The position numbers were made by a program, and so were the translations under genes. From Neodontobutis hainanensis (Eukaryota > Chordata > Actinopteri > Gobiiformes > Odontobutidae), in assembly GCA_024349245.1 (NCBI GenBank), contig JALDNG010000080.1, positions 1,556,001-1,620,000 of the forward strand: DNA of 64,000 bases, given 5' to 3'. Below are positions 48,228-60,059 of this stretch, piece after piece. Each line of letters starts with the position of its first letter. Positions within the stretch are counted from its first letter, which is position 1. Below the pieces are notes generated by a model. That model did no database searches, was not told where the DNA came from, and saw nothing but the letters and a program-made list of their open reading frames with translations.

Positions 48228-48639
48228 TGTCTGTGAATGTTCTCTTGAAGAAAAGGTTAAAGCAAAGGACCTGGACTTAGTTTTCAAGGTTATTGATGTT
48301 ACATCCCTTGTCCATGTGATTTTTTCAATACTGAAATTAAAAAATCAGAATTGAAAAAGTATTTTGGAAATAAGAGATGAAAGTCCAAAGGCCTTTAGCT
48401 TTAGCATTTTCTATAAGAAATAATGAAAAAAGGTTTAAGTAAAAGCATTTGGACTCGTTGGACACGTTTTTGTTTATAATTCCAAGAGACTTTGGCCTAG
48501 TCAACACGGACACGGGTATTTTTATAACCGGAGTTTTTCCTCCTGCATTTAAAAAAAAAAATCCCATCCACATGAAGACGCAAAAACCCGCTATCAGGCG
48601 CTGTCAAGAGCATGCCACACCAGCAGGCGGTGATATCAC

Positions 48640-48850
48640 CCTAAAAGTAGCTCAATGGGTAGAGCAGTCGTCTTTCAACCCGAAGGTAGTTGGTTCGATT
48701 CCCACTCTCCCCACAGTTCATACTGTCATTGTGTCCTTGGGCAAGACACTTAACCCACCTTGCCTCCAGTGACTGTAACACTGGTAATTACTGTAGGACA
48801 ATGTAAGTCGCTTTGGATAAAAGCGTCTGCTAAATGAATAAATGTAAATG
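48640..48850 (+). repeat. tRNA-derived SINE, full length
   Basis: Head GTAGCTCAATGGGTAGAGCA and GGTTCGATTCCCACTC, body GTGTCCTTGGGCAAGACACT, tail AAGTCGCTTTGGATAAAAGC followed by GTCTGCTAAATGAATAAATG. Confidence 0.9.
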
Positions 48851-49091
48851 AATAATCAATCAGAAGCAGTCAGCGTCGCACAATCTGACGTCAAACACAG
48901 CGGATAACAGCCCACAATCTGACGTTGCAAGGCAAAAACGTCGGTTTTACTGTCCACACGGCAACGCTGCAACCGGTTCTGAAAATCCTCAGAATCCTTT
49001 TCAAAAATGTTCGGTTTCAGTGACCTGATACTGAGTGTCCGTGTGGACGAACGGCCGAACCGTGTAAAAAAAGACAAGACTCACCTGACAG

Positions 49092-49330
49092 GGCGGCAGT
49101 GGCTCAGTGGTAGAGCAGTCGTCCTTCAACCGGAAGGTAGGCGGTTCGATTCCCACTCTCCCCTCAATTCATACTGTCATTGTGTCCTTGGGCAAGATAC
49201 TTAACCCACCTTGCCTCGTATGATGTGCCATGTCTCTGTCAGTGTGCCCCAGGGCATCTGTGGCTGCAGTTGTAGCTTACCATCACCAAAGTGGTTGTGT
49301 ATGAATGAATAATGGACGGCCTGCGCTTTG
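49092..49330 (+). repeat. tRNA-derived SINE
   Basis: Head GGCTCAGTGGTAGAGCAGTC and GGTTCGATTCCCACTC with the same body as the copy at 48.6 kb. The 3' part differs (GTGTATGAATGAATAATGG). Confidence 0.85.
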
Positions 49331-49652
49331 AGTCCCTTGGTCCCTCGGGAGAAAAGTGCAATATAAAACAAATGCTGTTCATCTCCAATCAGCCCATAGA
49401 TTACAAAGTCCCTGCTCACTCTTCGCCCTGTTGTTCAGTTAACTAGATGGTGACTTTTATGGCCGCTCATTTTAATTTATCCTTGCTGCAAGCATCCACT
49501 CCAGCTACAATTTGGAAAATAAACCACTTACCTTCAGTCTAGTCTTAAGTCTATTTTTTGGGTCCACACCTTTTGTGCCACAACAACACGTTACCTAAAA
49601 TAATTTAAATACTCTATACAATGCCTTGGTTAATTTGACTCTTTTTTTCAAG
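49331..49652. other. No gene recognised
   Basis: Short intergenic stretch before the unassigned exon. Confidence 0.4.
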
Positions 49653-49816
49653 GTTGGACTCACACCTGTTGAGGAGGTTCTGCAAAGCTACTGGTTACGG
49701 CTGGAACTATCCTGACAGTGAATACAGAGACATCCCGCTGTGTTTCTCTGAGTCTCTGTGTCCCAGACTCTTCCTCATGCACCTGACTAATGAATACTTT
49801 GACCTCAGTCCTGCAG
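49653..49816 (+). CDS. Internal exon of an unassigned gene
   Basis: A 164-nt stretch with acceptor TTTTTTTCAAG and donor GTAACA. It is open in the frame that uses its first base to complete a split codon and encodes LDSHLLRRFCKATGYGWNYP, then DSEYRDIPLCFSESLCPRLF and LMHLTNEYFDLSPAG, a well-formed globular composition with aromatic and Cys residues. I do not recognise the family with confidence. The arrangement of an aromatic/Cys stretch, a Pro-rich turn and a hydrophobic helix faintly resembles MaoC-type hot-dog dehydratases, but that is a guess. No neighbouring exon of the same gene was identified, so it could be part of a larger gene or a stranded exon. Confidence 0.45.
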
Positions 49817-49910
49817 GTAACAAAGAAATCAGCTGCTGAATTTCCCTTAGGATCAATAAAGTCTCTAATTTATTCAATTTTTTTATTTATTGTGTGGGTT
49901 ATTCATCTCA

Positions 49911-50895
49911 TTTAAAGGGACTATGTGTGACTTTTTAAGCTCAAATAATGTTTTTATTTGCCCATAATTAGATGAGACGACTGAGAATTTTATTGTTAAA
50001 AACCGTTGTCTCTATGAACCTGTAGGCTCATTTTATTGTTGAGAATTCAGGGTGGTTTTGCCGGGAAATTAACCAGGATGTGACGTAGTGCGCACTCCCA
50101 TGTACAGCTCTGAGTGCACCACGCTGGCTGAGCCTTGTTTGGTTCGGCTGGTCCTGGTGTGGCTCGTCTGTTCTCCATCACATTCAGAAAAAACCCTGGC
50201 AGACGAGTTCCAACTATCTGTAGAACTTCTTTGTTGTTTATTTGGGTGAGTTATCATTTCTGTAGATATATTATACCTTCCACTGTAGGTGGTAAAACTC
50301 CTCCACTCAGTCATATTCTTTTCTGCTCCAACATTTGTGCAAAAACTCGACAAAATAACAGAAATATTAACATGTGTACAGTATCCTGTCTAATATAAGT
50401 TCACTAACTTTTGCCGTTATCCTGTTGTTTAATTTTTCATTATTTCATTTAGCTGAAGCTTTTATCCAAAGCAACTTAAATTAAGCTTCCATTCACCAGT
50501 GTCACAGCTGGAACACCACTGGGGGCAAGGTGGGTTAAGTGTCTTGCCCAAGGACAAACCGACAGTACGAACTGTGGGGAGAGCAGGAACCGAACCGCCA
50601 ACCTTCCAGTTGAGGGACCACCGCTCCACCACTGAGCCACTGTGTTCCAGTAGTTTACTCTCAATAAAGTCTGTCAAAAAATAAACCTGAGGAACTGTAA
50701 CTTTTCTTACCTTCTCTGTAAATGTTTAAGTCCTGTGAACAGCTGCAGCTGGCTGTCTTTGCGCCGGTTACCCAGATGTCCACGTACAAGCGCACGCCAG
50801 CGAGGGCGAGCAGGACACTGACTGTAGTTCTCCTAATGGCCACTGGTGTCAGTAACTGTTAGGTTTTTATGAAAGTTACGCAATGCCCCTTTAAA
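49911..50895. mobile_element. MITE-like non-autonomous DNA transposon with nested SINE
   Basis: Left end TTTAAAGGGACTATGTGTGA and the reverse complement of the right end, TTTAAAGGGGCATTGCGTAA, are imperfect terminal inverted repeats. The inside is non-coding and holds a reversed SINE (50450-50647). No clear target duplication was seen. Confidence 0.55.
50450..50647 (-). repeat. tRNA-derived SINE, reversed
   Basis: Minus-strand head GTGGCTCAGTGGTGGAGCGG and body GTGTCCTTGGGCAAGACACT as in the copies at 48.6 and 49.1 kb. Confidence 0.88.
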
Positions 50896-50896
50896 C

Positions 50897-50898
<2 letters not shown>

Positions 50899-50971
<73 letters not shown>
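50899..50971. repeat. (TA)n microsatellite
   Basis: About 35 uninterrupted TA dinucleotides directly after the MITE-like element. Confidence 0.95.
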
Positions 50972-50974
<3 letters not shown>

Positions 50975-51770
50975 TGAACTGTTTTGTATAATATTAATTA
51001 ATATTACTTAATAATAAAAGTAATACTAGTAATAGTGATTGACAGGTGTTGTGTCCTGCCCACATGATTTGCCGAATACTCACTAGCGTCTGTCTCCAGC
51101 CCAAATAATCACAAAATTAATCTGGATATAACAGCAATAATATAATGTCTTGTGATGAAGTAGTTAGTGCTCACCACAGAGAGGTTGTTGGTTCACTCCC
51201 CAGGTGTGGACAACCATGGCTTATAGCCAAGGGTATCAAACAGGTGGGCCAAAACCGGCCTGCCACCAGCCTGTGCAATATGGCCTGTGAATTTGGATAC
51301 AGAGAATATTACAAAAAAGACTTACACTGCTATTCTTAAGACCCAGAACTGAACAGCAGATAACAGCAACCCTCATTACTAAAAGCAGAAAAGTGCACAC
51401 AGGGTGTAGAGTTTTCCAAGTAAAGTATACCACTTCCTGTTAAACTTGTGTGCATGGTGTGTATCCAGCACAACTATGACATTAATCATGGAGAAAAATA
51501 CAACAGTTGCAGGGCAATTGAGAAGAGATAAGATGAATTGTTAACAGGTCTGAGGAATCAACAATTTTTTTCTACATTGTCAAGAGCTCAGTGATGCAGC
51601 AGTCAAGGTTAACTTCATTCTTGCTACATAATAGAATTAGCATCAAAGACATATTTTGAGGGTGAGCTTGTGAAAACATACAGCTGAAAGTTTTTGGCAA
51701 CAGTTCTTTGTCAATTGCGATTGATGAGAGCACATTGTAATGTACTAGTACTTTTTTACACTAAAACAAA
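50972..51770. other. Intergenic; SINE fragment near 51.15 kb
   Basis: Around 51150-51230 a tRNA-like B box (GGTTGTTGGTTCACTCCCCA) is seen. The rest shows no gene. Confidence 0.4.
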
Positions 51771-52877
51771 GGAGGAAAACACACACACAAACGCACACAC
51801 ACACACACAAAAACGCACACACACACACACACATATGAACACACACACAAATGCACACACACAGACACAAAAACGCACACACACACACACACACACACAC
51901 GAACACACACACAAACGCACACACACACATGAACACACACACAAACGCACACACACACAAACGCACTTACACACATGAACACACACACAAACGCACACAC
52001 ACACACATGAACACACACACAAACGCACACACACACAAGAACACACAAACGCACACACACAGACACAAAAACGCACACACACACATGCACACATGAACAC
52101 ACACACACACACACACAAACGCACACACACACATGAACACACACACACACACAAACGCACACATGAACACACACACATGAACACACACACATGAACACAC
52201 ACACACACATGAACACACACACAAACGCACACACACACATGAACACACACACGAACACACACACAAACGCACACACTCACATGCACACATGAACACACAA
52301 ACGCACACACACACAAACGTACACACACACATGCACACACGAACACACATGAACACACACACACACACACACACACATGAACACACACACACACACACAT
52401 GAACACACACACAAACACACACACACAAACACACACAAACACACACACACACATGAACACACACACAAACGCACACACACACAAACGCACTTACACACAT
52501 GAACACACACACAAACGCACACACACACACATGAACACACACACAAACGCACACACACACAAGAACACACAAACGCACACACACACAAGAACACACAAAC
52601 GCACACACACACATGCACACATGAACACACACACACAAACGCACACACACACATGAACACACACACAAACGCACACATGAACACACACACATGAACACAC
52701 ACACAAACGCACACACACACGAACACACACACAAACGCACACACTCACATGCACACATGAACACACAAACACACACACACACAAACGTACACACACACAT
52801 GCACACACGAACACACATGAACACACACACACACACATGAACACACACACACACACACACACATGAACACACACACA

Positions 52878-52914
<37 letters not shown>

Positions 52915-52915
52915 G

Positions 52916-52950
<35 letters not shown>
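51771..52950. repeat. Compound CA-rich array with higher-order structure
   Basis: CA dinucleotides broken by recurring ATGAACACAC, AAACGCACAC, AAGAACACAC and ATGCACACAC words form irregular units of roughly 30 bp. Marker words recur in order: CGCACTTACACACATG at about 51962 and 52492, and CACACTCACATGCACACATG at about 52269 and 52739. A segment of about 0.5 kb has therefore been duplicated. Long minus-strand frames of Cys-Val are artefacts. Confidence 0.95.
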
Positions 52951-52954
<4 letters not shown>

Positions 52955-53167
52955 GTGAGACTCTGATACTGAACCAGGGCTCAAGCACTACTGAAGGAAA
53001 AATAGTGTCAGTGAAGCATCTGAGTCATGTGGCATATTCTTTGTCACCTACACACACAAACGCACACACACACGCGCACACACACATGAACACACATACG
53101 CGCACGCACACACAAATGCACACACACACATACACAAGTGAAAACACACGCACACACACACACGAAC

Positions 53168-53200
<33 letters not shown>

Positions 53201-53205
53201 TGAAC

Positions 53206-53244
<39 letters not shown>

Positions 53245-53245
53245 A

Positions 53246-53277
<32 letters not shown>

Positions 53278-53374
53278 GTGAGACTCTGATACTGAACCAG
53301 GGCTCAAGCACTACTGAAGGAAGAATAGTGTCAGTGAAGCATCTGAGTCATGTGGCATATTCTTTGTCACCTAC
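52951..53374. repeat. Tandem duplication spanning a second CA array
   Basis: The unique stretch TAAAGTGAGACTCTGATACT to TTGTCACCTACA occurs at 52951-53051 and again at 53274-53374, 323 bp apart, with one base difference seen. A second CA-rich array (53043-53273) lies between the copies. Confidence 0.92.
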
Positions 53375-53814
53375 AGGCATGTTTCAGGAACCCTTCGAGT
53401 GCCCTGGTTGTTTAATTTAGACAAAGATACTTTGCTATAGATTTCTAGTTCATGTCCCGTAAGATGATACCACAGAGGGGGTGGCCGCCATCGCTGAGGT
53501 GCACACACAGGTAATCTTTGTACTTGGATAAAGATATTGTTGATAGTCTACCAGTTATTTTTTATTCTTGTTATGCTCTGAGTAATTACCCAAACATAAT
53601 TCTACACACAAAACTGAACTGTGCAGAGATCTCCCTGGATTAAATAATCACTACTTAATGTTGGAATAATAGGATGATATCAAAGTGGTATAATAGAGTA
53701 ATAACTATTGCTATCCTGTCCTAGTCACTATCTGATGTTAGTCTATCTCAGCAGTCCAGGTCACAGGGCTGACACTTAGATGCAAGCAGTGACAGACAAC
53801 CAATCACTCTCACA
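53375..53814. other. No gene recognised
   Basis: Short intergenic stretch with no supported exon. Confidence 0.4.
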
Positions 53815-54260
53815 TTTAGGTTGCATTCACACTTGTAGTTTGCACCAAAACAAGAAAACAATCTGTTTAGATCTGTTTGTCCGCAAAAAGCCAAGGTCTG
53901 CTGAGCATTCACAGATGGCATTTTGAAATGCAGTGAACGGTGCACTAGATGGTGCTGTTAGCCCAAATGCTAATAAGGCATGTTAGAACAATTTAGCTTC
54001 TCAGTGCTTCGCTTTTGACCTCTTCTCATTTGATTTAGTTTTACAGTAATGTTTAGGTTTGCGCTCTGAGACCTCTGTTTTGAAGTGGTCTTGGTGCATA
54101 CGTTTGGTGCGCACTGAGGTTCTTCTGGAGCATTCACACTTATCCAAGTGAACCACGCTACCACGAGCCAGCACAGCAGAGTCTGTTTGAGCCGCACCAA
54201 ACACTGCAAATGTGATCACGCTCTTATTTACTAGGCGCAACTTAGATCAGCTGGCACAGG
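53815..54260. mobile_element. MITE-like repeat
   Basis: GC-richer block with loosely inverted ends (GCATTCACACTTGTAGTTTG at the left, a CACATTTGCAGTGTTTGGTG-like reverse complement at the right). No coding capacity or target duplication is certain. Confidence 0.35.
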
Positions 54261-54495
54261 GATCCAACCCACACTATTTGTGCTGTGAGGCAGCACTCTG
54301 CCACTGTGCTTTACAACAACAAGAAAAAAATAACAAATTACAAACAAAACAAAAAAAATGCAATTTTGCAAAGTAAAAAGTAATCTGTTTTGGTGCATAT
54401 ACTGAGATGTGCACGCCACACTGGAATGGAGATGGAGAATTAAATAATTTATGGAATCAATCAAATTTGAAAAATATAAAAAAATTTACAAAAAG

Positions 54496-54852
54496 GGTGC
54501 ATGTGGCAGATTGGTTAGCACTCCTGCCTTACAGCAAGAAGGTTGTGAGTTCAAAACCCGGTCTTTCTGTGAGGTGACTGCATTTCCTTCATGTGTTACT
54601 GTGGGTTCTCTCCGGGTACTCCGGTTTCCTCCCACCGTCCCAACACATGCATGTATAGGTTAATTGGCAACTCTAAAGTGTCCCTAGTGAATGAAAGTGA
54701 GAGAGAATGGTTGTCTGTTACTGTCTGTCTCGAAATGTTAGCCCTGCGACTAACTGGCCACTGTCCAGGGTGTACCCCGCCTCAGGCCCAAACCTGCTGG
54801 GATAGGCTCCAGTCACCCGCGACCCCTAACGGGACAAAGAGGTAGGAAATGA
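54496..54852 (+). repeat. V-SINE (DANA/Mermaid type), second copy
   Basis: Same family as 34778-35190: head GTGGCAGATTGGTTAGCACT, body GTGGGTTCTCTCCGGGTACT, and 3' part GTCCAGGGTGTACCCCGCCT followed by GGGACAAAGAGG. Confidence 0.9.
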
Positions 54853-55117
54853 GATGATATATATATGTGACTAAATATATACGTATATAAGATATACTAT
54901 AATTTTATATTTTAGATATACATTTCTCATTGGATCTTTTATAACTTAGTCCTTGCAAGTTTAATGGCACCAATATGTCTTAATAGTTACAAAACAACAA
55001 AAAAGGGGCTTCTTTTTTATATTCTTGACCCTTGTATTACACACTTGAAGGTTGTGGGTAAGACCCTCACTGTAATCAAAAATTTTGAAAAATTTAAATG
55101 TTAATGTTTTCGTGTCG

Positions 55118-55216
55118 GGAACCTTGTGCCAGGACTGTTTGTACTCCTGCTTCTGCGGGCCCTGCACCTGGTGTCAGATTGCCCGAGAGATGAATACACG
55201 TCTGATATTATCATAG
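55118..55216 (+). pseudogene. Lone last exon of a second PLAC8-like gene
   Basis: The frame GTLCQDCLYSCFCGPCTWCQ, then IAREMNTRLILS and a TAG at 55214-55216, matches the third exon of PLAC8/cornifelin proteins and the exon at 42155 in this window (shared CLY, C-x-C and QI-RE landmarks). The base pair expected as AG before the exon is not present: the sequence reads TTTTCGTGTCGG. Exons 1 and 2 were not found upstream. It lacks the poly-Ser tail of the neighbour. It is most likely the remnant of a tandem duplicate, though use of a distant acceptor with extra leading sequence is possible. Confidence 0.62.
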
Positions 55217-55928
55217 CATCAACAAAATAGTCAATACTTTTATTATCTAGAGGATCAGCAAAAGACATTAGCGTTACAAGAGAGCAATACTGTAGTATGA
55301 CGTGCACGTTTACCTCTGAGGAATACCACCAAGCAGCTGTTTATGTCAAATGGTCTGTGTTCCGATGACAAGATGGACATAAGCTGCCTTAATATACAGA
55401 ATGTAAAGGTTCCACTGTTTCTCCACAAAACAGCTCATTGAAGGTGTTTGCACAAGCTGTATTTTATTGACCTATGATAGAGTTCAATTTTTTTTTTTTT
55501 TTTTTTTATGTCCGTAAACTTACCATCATTTGTCACAGTGACATGAGTCTTCTATAAAAGTGCAATAAAACATGTTTACCTCAACGAGTCTCCCAGCCAA
55601 GCAGATGTAATTAATCTTTCTGAGTTAAGTGTCCTTTACTAAACACATGGTCGATGCCAAGAGTGGGATTTAGTTTGATCTAGCTCGGGAAGAGTTAACC
55701 TTAACATTAACCTGCAGAAATCGAGAACATACACAGTAGCTCAAAACAGTGAAAAGTTGACACAAGACTTTCAATAATGACAAACAAGAAAGGATATTGA
55801 TTAATTTGAAGGAAATTGACCTCTGACACACACTGAATACACATATTGTATACATTTTGTTGCTTACTTTATATTTTCTCTTTGTAAAGCAAATGCAACA
55901 TGCTCACAAATGGCACACCCTATTTTTA
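55217..55928. other. No gene recognised
   Basis: Includes a poly(T) run near 55490-55507. No exon supported. Confidence 0.4.
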
Positions 55929-55930
55929 TA

Positions 55931-57669
55931 CAGTTGTGCTCATACCCTGGCAGAATTTTTTGGCCATTTTTCAAAGAATACCCGTGTTTTGATTTCTTGG
56001 AAGGAAAATATTATTATATTATATATTTTTGCTAAATACCTACTGGCTATGGCATATCCTATATGTTATTTTCATTGGTCAACGTCCTTTACCAATATTG
56101 TGTTTGTTAACATTCCTTTTTTATCGCAGATTCACTTGCAAAAACTGTTATTGTTACAGCAGTTTCTTGTTTCTTCTTCTGGTTATGTCAAAACATTTGT
56201 TGCTCCGATTGTCTAAAACAAGTCTCGTGGTAGGCGGATATCAGTTGGTGCTTAATCAAATCACAAATTTCCAACAGATGGTGCCTTCCTTTTGCAAACA
56301 CTTTCCCACGGGAGCTTTCCCAGATGGTTCTGTGAAACAAACTATGTCATGTGAGCAGTTCTATTTGTGAGAGTCAGGTTAAATGACAACAGAAACTACC
56401 CAAAAGACCCAGTTCTTAATACTGTGTGTTGACAACTTTAACATCAATGAGACCATGAAGTCTTTTGTGGTAGATGTGGATGAGGCTCTTTATTTTCTCA
56501 AATGGAAAAGCTGCCCATTCTTTTTGTCAAAAAGCCTCCAGTTCCTGTAAATTCTTGGGCTGTCTTGCATGAACTACAGGTTTGAGATCTCCCCAGAGTG
56601 GCTCAATGATATTAAGGTCAGGAGACAGAGAGGCCAGTCCAGAACCTTCACTTTATGCTGCTGTAGTCAATGACAGATCGACTTGGACTTGTGCTTTCGT
56701 TGTCATGTTGGAACGTCCAAGCACGACTCATGCGCAGCTTCTGGACTGATGAGTGCAAATTTTCCTCCAGTATTTTCTGATAACATGCTGAATTCATCTT
56801 GCCATCATTTTTGACCAAGTTTCTTGTGCCTTTGTAGCTCACACATCCCCAAAACATCAGATCCACCTCCATGTTTCACAGTAGGAATAGTGTACCTTTC
56901 ATCAAAGGCCTTGTTGACTCCTCTCCAAATGTAATGTTTATGGTTGTGGCCATAAAGTTCACTTTTGATCTTATCACTCCAAACGACTTTGTCCCACATG
57001 TTTTGAGGCTTGTCTCTGTGCTGTTTGGCGTAAAGTAAACGGGATGCTTTGAGGCATTTGAGTAGTAATGGTTTTCTTCTGGCGACTCGACCATGCAGCC
57101 CATTTTTCTTAAAGTGCCTGTTTAATGTGCATCGTGAAACAGCCACACCACTTTTTTCAGAGAGTCTTGTATTTCAGCTGAAGTTATTTGTGGCTTTTTC
57201 TTTGCACCCAAACAGTTTTCCTTGCAGTTGGGGCTGAAATATTTGTTGGTCTACCTGACCTTGGATTTAACCTAATCCACAAATTTCCATTTCTTACTTA
57301 GAGTTGGAACACTGCAAAATGGCAATCTTAATTTCTTGGATGTCTTGTCTTGTCCTTTTCCTGTTTTAAACAGTTCAATTACTTTATCACTAAGATATTT
57401 TGACAATTCTTTCGCTTTCCCCATGACTCAGAATACAGAAATATCTGTGCAGCACTGGATGAGAAATATAGAAGGTCAGAAACTCACTGACCTTTTATAC
57501 ACACACACTGACTACAAGCAAACAGATCACAGGTGAGGATGGTTACCTTTAGTAGCCATTGACTTCACCCAACCACTAATTAAGTGAAAACAATCATTTA
57601 TGATTTATATTTTCTGAAAAATGGACATCCCAAATTTTGCCAGGATATGTAAAATTATGAGCACAACTG
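55931..57669 (-). mobile_element. Tc1-type transposon with both ends intact, transposase broken
   Basis: A 1.7-kb element bounded by CAGTTGTGCTCATA and its reverse complement, with TA on each side (55929-55930, 57670-57671). The transposase is on the minus strand, starting at about 57424 with MGKAKELSKYLSDKVIELFK (the DNA-binding helix-turn-helix region). Later blocks are NITFGEESTRPLMKG and NMEVDLMFWGCVSYKG. Stops and frameshifts interrupt the DDE domain, so it cannot move itself, but its ends may still be recognised by an active relative. Confidence 0.9.
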
Positions 57670-57671
57670 TA

Positions 57672-58326
57672 ACTGCACACGCTATTTAGCACCAACTATT
57701 GGAGATTGGGCTACTTAAAATTGCCAATTAACCAATGCAGGCATGTATTGGTGGTAGGAAGTCCAGTAACCTGACCTTTAGCTTTGATATTTTGAACAAC
57801 AAAAATAAATGCAGAATAAAGCTTCATGCATATGATATAAAGTTTTTTGTGTCAACAAAGTCTGTAGTATTGGTTTATTCTTGGTATCAGCAATACACAA
57901 CAAAGTTGGCAGCAATGAAAACTTTAATCAGGGAATTGTCATCATTTGACCTTTATTTAACCTGTAAAGTTCCACTGAGATTTCAATTCTCATTTACAGA
58001 GGGGGGAAAAGTTTGCCACGGTACTCTTGTCTGTTTTAAATGACCTGGACATGTCTTTAAACCCACAAATACTAGAAGCTCTTATAACATTTCTTCGGAA
58101 AACAAAGTTTTTAGAGTACTCCCAACTGTACTCAAAAAAGGTTTAATATATCAACCTGGAGTCATTATGTGTGATTGCTTTATTCGGCAAAAGTTGGTCA
58201 CAACATGATCCTGCCCCTGTGAAGGGGGCTGCTGCAGTCGCAGTACCAGACTAGTACCACACTGTCTAGTCTATTCTAGACAGCAAACTAGTCTGGTACG
58301 CAAGCTAGAGTCATTGCCCCATCCTC
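57672..58326. other. No gene recognised
   Basis: Open frames occur at 57735-58043 and on to about 58140, but no family or splice pattern is recognised. Confidence 0.35.
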
Positions 58327-58354
58327 TATAAGTAAGTAAGTAAGTAAGTAAGTA
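58327..58354. repeat. (AGTA)n at the 3' end of an L2 LINE
   Basis: About seven AGTA units form the tandem tail typical of L2-type insertions, here on the reversed element. Confidence 0.9.
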
Positions 58355-59105
58355 CATTTTATTCATATAGCACCTTTCACAGATATAAATCGAAAAGTGC
58401 TTTACAAAGTGCAATAAAAGAACAATAAAACTATGAGAATAAAAATTAAAACCACAAAATATTAAAAACATAAAAAGCCCAATCAACTAAAAGCTTGTTT
58501 AAATAAAAGTATCTTCAGCTGCTTTTTAAAAGAATCAACAGAAACGTCCACTCGCAGTGACAGGGGCAGGGCGTTCCAGGGTCTGGGGGCGACTGCTTGG
58601 AAAGACCAGTCTCCCCGGGTTTTAAAACAGGTTTTGGGGACCAATATAAGGTTTTGACCAGAAGACCTAAGAGCACGGGAGGAGGAGTAAGTGGTCAGCA
58701 GGTCAGTGACGTACTGGGGCCCAAAAGTCAAGACTAAAATTTTAAATCAATTTTGAATTTGACTGGAAGCCAATGAAGTGAAGATAAAACTGGTGAAATG
58801 TGAGCCCTTCTGTTGGTTCCAGTTAAAAGCCTGGCTGCAGCGTTTTGCACCATTTGTAGCCGACTCAGAGACAATTTGTTCAAACATGTAAAAAGAGAAT
58901 TACAATAATCAAGACAAGAAGAAATAACAGCATGAATAATCATCTCCAAGTCAGCTTTAGGCAATAACACTCTCAATTTAGAAATGTTTCTCAAATGATA
59001 AAAACTGTTTTTGACCAACTGTCTAGAATGACTGTCCAGAGACATAGATTGGTCAAACAGAAACACCAAGGTTCCTGAGGCTCGACTGGACGGAAGAACC
59101 TAGGG
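58355..59105 (-). mobile_element. L2-clade LINE 3' fragment, reversed
   Basis: Minus-strand frames 59069-58734 and 58731-58483 carry FYHLRNISKLR, LDYCNSLFTCLNK, LQMVQNAAARLLTG, HISPVLSSLHWLPV and then RPWNALPLSLR. A stop separates the two frames. The 3' end has TTTGTAAAGCACTTTTCGAT and the AGTA tail. Confidence 0.85.
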
Positions 59106-60055
59106 AACCAAGGTGTTGTTTGATTTGAGGTATTTTTTTCTTTTCAGGTGCAAAGATTAAAGTTTGTCTTTTTTGTATTCAGCTGTAGGTAGTTATTGTA
59201 TAACCAGTTATTTATGCAAGACAAGCAGTCCAACAATAGGGCCATGACCTACAGAGACATTTTTTTTATAAATAAAAGTGACAATAAAAGGGTCCCAATT
59301 CAGAAAATTATTGAATTTTGGGTAGTTTTGAAGATAGTGCCAACTTCACCCCTAACATTATCACAGCAACTGCACCTTTTTATAGAAAAAGGTTCATCTC
59401 CCTTGAAAGGTTGCAAATTTATCTCCAGATGCATAAACAGTTATTAAATGTGAGGTCATGATTTTTAGACATAGCCAGCATTGGTAACCAGAAGAACCAG
59501 ACAGTTTCACCTCTTTAATATTGTATAATTATGTAATCTGAATTTTATTACTAAACTTTATTTTAAAAATCACTTGCACCAGTGAATTTGCAGAAACAGT
59601 TTGATTATAAAGTCAACCAGTTCAGTGTAAAATCTGTTGGGAAGATCAATGAGAACAGTTCAACACATGCTCCCATGGATTCACATGGATTTTGTTAGAA
59701 ACCACTTCAGACTTGTGTGAAGTGTTACAAAAATGTTCTTTGATTAGTAATAAACAGCCGTCACTGAGCTCCAGAACATGCCAAGTAGCTGAGTAATGCC
59801 TCTAAACACTGTCATGGGGATTTAAATGTACCGTATTATGACACCAAACAATTGGAGGAAGGAAAACAACTGAAAGTGCAGGCCTTCAACAGGGAGCTTT
59901 GTTTAGGTATTTAACTCAGATGACTGATGAAAAAATGAGTGTTGGATAAAGAAAATTCTATTGTAAAAAAGGTGATTGCTGTTTTGAATGGTGAGCTCCA
60001 TAGTAACTAAATATACATCTTACCAAACACAGTACACTCTTTTTTTTTATCTCAT
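59106..60055. other. No gene recognised
   Basis: AT-rich DNA. The first part may be 5' sequence of the preceding L2 copy. Confidence 0.4.
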
Positions 60056-60059
60056 TTGA

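Noticed and set aside
48660..49150. tRNA genes at 48.65 and 49.1 kb
   Set aside because: Both have A and B boxes but are followed by SINE body and tail, and the acceptor stems do not close.
51745..53307. Several long minus-strand frames of Cys-Val and plus-strand frames of His-Thr
   Set aside because: They follow from the CA repeat, which lacks stop codons in most frames. There is no start context, domain or splice site.
57735..58043. A 102-codon plus-strand frame as a gene
   Set aside because: No family signature, no splice pattern, and it is located between a Tc1 and an L2 element.
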